Shown here: positions 21,170 to 23,290 of the stretch, piece after piece
Position numbering within the stretch: the first letter of the stretch is position 1
Layout of the letters: the number at the start of each line of letters is the position of its first letter
Source of the DNA: JBBPXY01 sp038200435
GTDB taxonomy: Bacteria; Actinomycetota; Thermoleophilia; Solirubrobacterales; Solirubrobacteraceae
DNA: 23,290 bases
Assembly (NCBI GenBank): GCA_038200435.1
Contig: JBBPXY010000065.1
Coordinates: 1-23,290 of the forward strand
Direction: 5' to 3'
Made by a program: the position numbers and the translations under genes
The notes under the pieces: generated by a model
What the model was told of the DNA's origin: nothing
What the model saw: only the letters and a program-made list of their open reading frames with translations
Database searches by the model: none

Positions 21170-22366
21170 ATGTCTCCCGACCCCTCAACGGCCGCCCGCG
21201 ATGCCGCATTTCTCTCCCGCAACACGGTGGATTGCCTGCCCGCGGGAGGCCTTGAGCGCCGCCTGGCCGCGGCGGCCGGGGAGAGCAGGCCCCTGCAGGT
21301 GAAGCTGGGCATCGACCCGACCGCGCCGGACATCCATCTCGGCTTCACGGTCGTGCTGCAGAAGCTCCGCGAGTTTCAAGATCTTGGTCATCAGGTGGTG
21401 CTCATCGTCGGCGACTACACCGCGCGCGTAGGTGACCCGAGTGGCCGCTCGGTCACCCGGCCGGTCCTCTCTGGAGAGGAGATCGACGCCAACGCGCGCA
21501 CGTTCCAGCAGCAGGCGGCCAAGGTCTTGCTCACCGAGCGGCTCGAGGTCCGGCGCAACGGCGAGTGGCTCGACATGGCGATGGAGGAGCTCTTCGCCCT
21601 TGCGCGCACGACCACCGTCGCCCAGCTACTCGAGCGCGACGACTTCGCCAAGCGCTTCGCCGCACGGGCGCCCATCTCCGTGCTCGAGCTGCTCTACCCC
21701 CTTCTCCAGGGCTATGACTCGGTAGCCGTGCGCGCCGACGTCGAGCTCGGGGGAACCGACCAGAAGTTCAACCTCCTGCTTGGCCGCGACGTGCAGCGTG
21801 CCTACTCCCAGCCCGAGCAGATAGTCATGACGATGCCGATCCTTCCGGGCATCGACGGCGAACGGAAGATGTCGAAGTCTCTCGACAACTACATCGGGGT
21901 GACCGAGCCGGCGGAGGAGATCTACGGCAAGACCCTGCGGCTCCCCGACGACGCCCTCGGCGTGTGGTCGGAGCTCCTGCTCGGGAAGACGCTCGATCCG
22001 GAGGCGGCACCTCGCGAGGCCAAGCGGGCCCTGGCCCGGGCTTTGGTAGCCCGCTTCCACGACGAGGCCGCCGCGCAGGCCGCCGAGGAGGGGTTCGACC
22101 GGGTTTTCGTGCGCGGGGAGGCACCCGCGGAGATGCCCGCGGTGCGGCACGCGGCGAGTGACGGAAGCGTCCATCTGCCGGCGCTGGTCGTCGAGGCGTT
22201 CGGTGGATCGTCCTCGGAGGCCCGTCGCCTCTTGGCCCAGGGCGCCGTGAAGCTCGACGGGGAGCCGGTCGGCGGGGCAGGCGTCCTCGATGTGCCGAGC
22301 GCGGAGGTCGACGGCCGCATCCTGCAAGCCGGCAAGCGGCGCTTCGCGCGCGTGCGTCTCATCTAG
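21170..22366 (+). CDS. tyrS: Tyrosyl-tRNA synthetase
   Basis: TyrS charges tRNA-Tyr (class I aminoacyl-tRNA synthetase). The 398 residues include the HIGH-type motif as HLGF at 56-59 (GIDPTAPDIHLGFTV), GDYTARVGDPSGRS, the tyrosine-pocket block LELGGTDQKFNLLLGRDVQ, and KMSKS at 233-237. An S4-like RNA-binding domain forms the C-terminus (FGGSSSEARRLLAQGAVKLD). ATG 21170 is chosen because it lies 8 nt after a TAGCAT -10 box and immediately before the family N-terminus; a further upstream in-frame ATG would overlap the promoter. No T-box leader is present. The next gene starts on the base after its stop. Confidence 0.95.
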   Translation: MSPDPSTAARDAAFLSRNTVDCLPAGGLERRLAAAAGESRPLQVKLGIDPTAPDIHLGFTVVLQKLREFQDLGHQVVLIVGDYTARVGDPSGRSVTRPVLSGEEIDANARTFQQQAAKVLLTERLEVRRNGEWLDMAMEELFALARTTTVAQLLERDDFAKRFAARAPISVLELLYPLLQGYDSVAVRADVELGGTDQKFNLLLGRDVQRAYSQPEQIVMTMPILPGIDGERKMSKSLDNYIGVTEPAEEIYGKTLRLPDDALGVWSELLLGKTLDPEAAPREAKRALARALVARFHDEAAAQAAEEGFDRVFVRGEAPAEMPAVRHAASDGSVHLPALVVEAFGGSSSEARRLLAQGAVKLDGEPVGGAGVLDVPSAEVDGRILQAGKRRFARVRLI

Positions 22367-22783
22367 ATGCCCGTGCACGGTGGGCTACTGCGCCTGCAGA
22401 CCGAGGGCCACGGTGAGATCGTGGACATCACCGAGGGCGTCCGGAGCGTCGTCGGCACTTCCGGGGCCGAGCGCGGGGTGGCCGCGGTGTTCGCGACGGG
22501 CTCGACCGCGGCCGTAACGACCATGGAGTTCGAACCCGGAGGAGTCGCCGACCTTACGGCCCTCCTCGAGCGCCTGATCCCGGGCGCGGGCGACTACGAG
22601 CACAACCGCCGCAATCACGACTCGAACGCGCACGCCCACCTGCGCGCGGCGCTGATCGGGCCCTCCGAGGCCATCCCCTTCATAGACGGCCGGCTCGTCC
22701 TCGGGACCTGGCAGCAGGTGGTCCTGCTGGACTTCGACGACCGCCCGCGCGAGCGCTCCGTCACGGTCCAGGTCACGTCCTGA
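22367..22783 (+). CDS. YjbQ/UPF0047 family protein
   Basis: A 138-residue member of the UPF0047 (YjbQ) family, some members of which have weak thiamine-phosphate synthase activity; the true role is unresolved. Recognisable blocks are FATGSTAAVTTMEFEPG, YEHNRRNHDSNAHAHLRAAL with the conserved histidines, and GRLVLGTWQQVVLLDFDDRP near the C-terminus. It resembles the 'ATGSTAA..T.E.EPG' subgroup rather than the 'HTSA' one. The ATG directly abuts the tyrS stop (TAGATG) and has no ribosome-binding site of its own, so translation is coupled. No partner in thiamine synthesis is nearby. Confidence 0.9.
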   Translation: MPVHGGLLRLQTEGHGEIVDITEGVRSVVGTSGAERGVAAVFATGSTAAVTTMEFEPGGVADLTALLERLIPGAGDYEHNRRNHDSNAHAHLRAALIGPSEAIPFIDGRLVLGTWQQVVLLDFDDRPRERSVTVQVTS

Positions 22784-23157
22784 ATTGCCCGTGGCCACGG
22801 GGATCCCGACCCGTCCGGGCGGCTGCCATCGCGGCGCTATACTCCCCATCCGTTCCGGGTCCTCCCGAGGTCTCGGCGCGTGCGCTTGAAGGAAGGAGTC
22901 CCCTTCCTCACAGGAGGCACGGCGGTCTTTGAAAACTCAACAGCGAATGCACCGACGATCGGCATACCGCCGACCGTTTAGGTGTGTCCAGGTTCGACCC
23001 GTCCATCTCGCTTCATGCGGGGGTGGGCGGCGCCAGAATTAACCCCGTCGGAACCTCCGGCTGTCCATTGTGTACTCGGACGGCCCTAGTGAGAGGTTCA
23101 CGACGCTTTTCGTTGAAGTGGCGCCTTGGAGCTTCTAGCTCTTTTGGTGTGCAGTTC
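22784..23157 (+). promoter_or_regulatory. rRNA operon promoter and leader region (no protein gene)
   Basis: This 374-bp stretch holds no convincing gene or tRNA. A strong TATACT -10 candidate lies at 22838-22843; no good -35 was found. A 7-bp hairpin (22890-22896 with 22902-22908, loop AGTCC) follows. GGTCTTTGAAAACTCAAC (22924-22941) resembles the antitermination/boxA-like block found ahead of 16S genes in Gram-positive bacteria. A short hairpin, GAGCT-TCT-AGCTC (23129-23141), is followed by TTTT just before the 16S start and is more likely a processing element. Confidence 0.6.
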
Positions 23158-23290
23158 TTCACGGAGAGTTTGATCCTGGCTCAGGACGAACGCTGGCGGC
23201 GTGCTTAACACATGCAAGTGGAGCGACGAACCAGGGCTTGCCCTGGGGCAGAGCCGCGAACGGGTGAGTAACACGTGGGTAACCTGCCCC
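23158..23290 (+). rRNA. rrs: 16S ribosomal RNA, 5' part (runs off the window)
   Basis: The universal 5' block AGAGTTTGATCCTGGCTCAG begins at 23165, followed by GACGAACGCTGGCGGCGTGC, TTAACACATGCAAGTGGAGC and GGGTGAGTAACACGTGGGTAA. The mature 5' end is placed about 7 nt before the block, by analogy with E. coli numbering. About 133 bases are present. The GCGTGCTTAACACATGCAAG form fits Actinomycetota. Confidence 0.97.

Noticed and set aside
23129..23145. GAGCT-TCT-AGCTC hairpin plus TTTT as a terminator
   Set aside because: The stem is only 5 bp with a 3-nt loop and lies ~13 nt before 16S, inside an rRNA leader where termination would be counterproductive; a processing element is more likely.

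Overview
The window is high-GC bacterial DNA with almost no coding gaps. It ends in the first ~130 bases of a 16S rRNA gene whose conserved start reads AGAGTTTGATCCTGGCTCAG. GC-rich codon use, GTG/TTG starts, a SerA with a long C-terminal region, a leader-peptide attenuator in front of leuA and many apparently leaderless promoters (TAnnnT box 6-8 nt before the start codon) suggest Actinomycetota. A deep-branching class such as Thermoleophilia is possible, but that placement is an inference from gene content and was not computed.

Layout. (1) 1-431: the 5' end of an IS1182-type transposase on the minus strand, running off the window, then non-coding DNA with a 19-bp near-perfect inverted repeat. 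(2) 423-3264: promoter, a ZTP (pfl-type) riboswitch and the overlapping pair serC-serA, which makes serine and so feeds one-carbon units. (3) 3265-3675: decayed remains of a polyamine-type ABC transporter. The ATPase up to Walker A is fused by deletion to a permease tail. (4) 3630-6193: a promoter inside two tandem 18-bp palindromes, then a single-domain class III nucleotidyl cyclase, a cytochrome P450 and a TetR regulator, overlapping end to end. The cyclase tail and the P450 each carry one frameshift. (5) 6226-7937: a Leu-rich leader peptide with hairpins, then leuA. (6) 8072-9658: divergent patatin-like lipase (minus) and an XRE-cupin regulator, which runs straight into (7) leuC-leuD-leuB-ilvE-cimA-DegT aminotransferase, 9665-16296. 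(8) 16326-18698: a small membrane protein, argH and a 3-methyladenine DNA glycosylase, closed by a hairpin terminator. (9) 18752-21028 (minus): a class A penicillin-binding protein divergent from tyrS-yjbQ (21170-22783). (10) 22784-23290: rRNA leader and 16S start.

The main theme is amino-acid biosynthesis. LeuA, LeuC, LeuD, LeuB and IlvE make leucine from 2-ketoisovalerate. CimA with LeuCD and LeuB can make 2-ketobutyrate, and so isoleucine, from pyruvate. SerC and SerA supply serine. The two entry points have different RNA controls: a ZTP riboswitch on serine and leucine attenuation on leuA. The least ordinary parts are the operator-controlled cyclase-P450-TetR cassette with its frameshifts, the transporter deletion scar beside it, the CimA signature substitution, and the recurrent leaderless promoter architecture, including a symmetric shared promoter between tyrS and the penicillin-binding protein.
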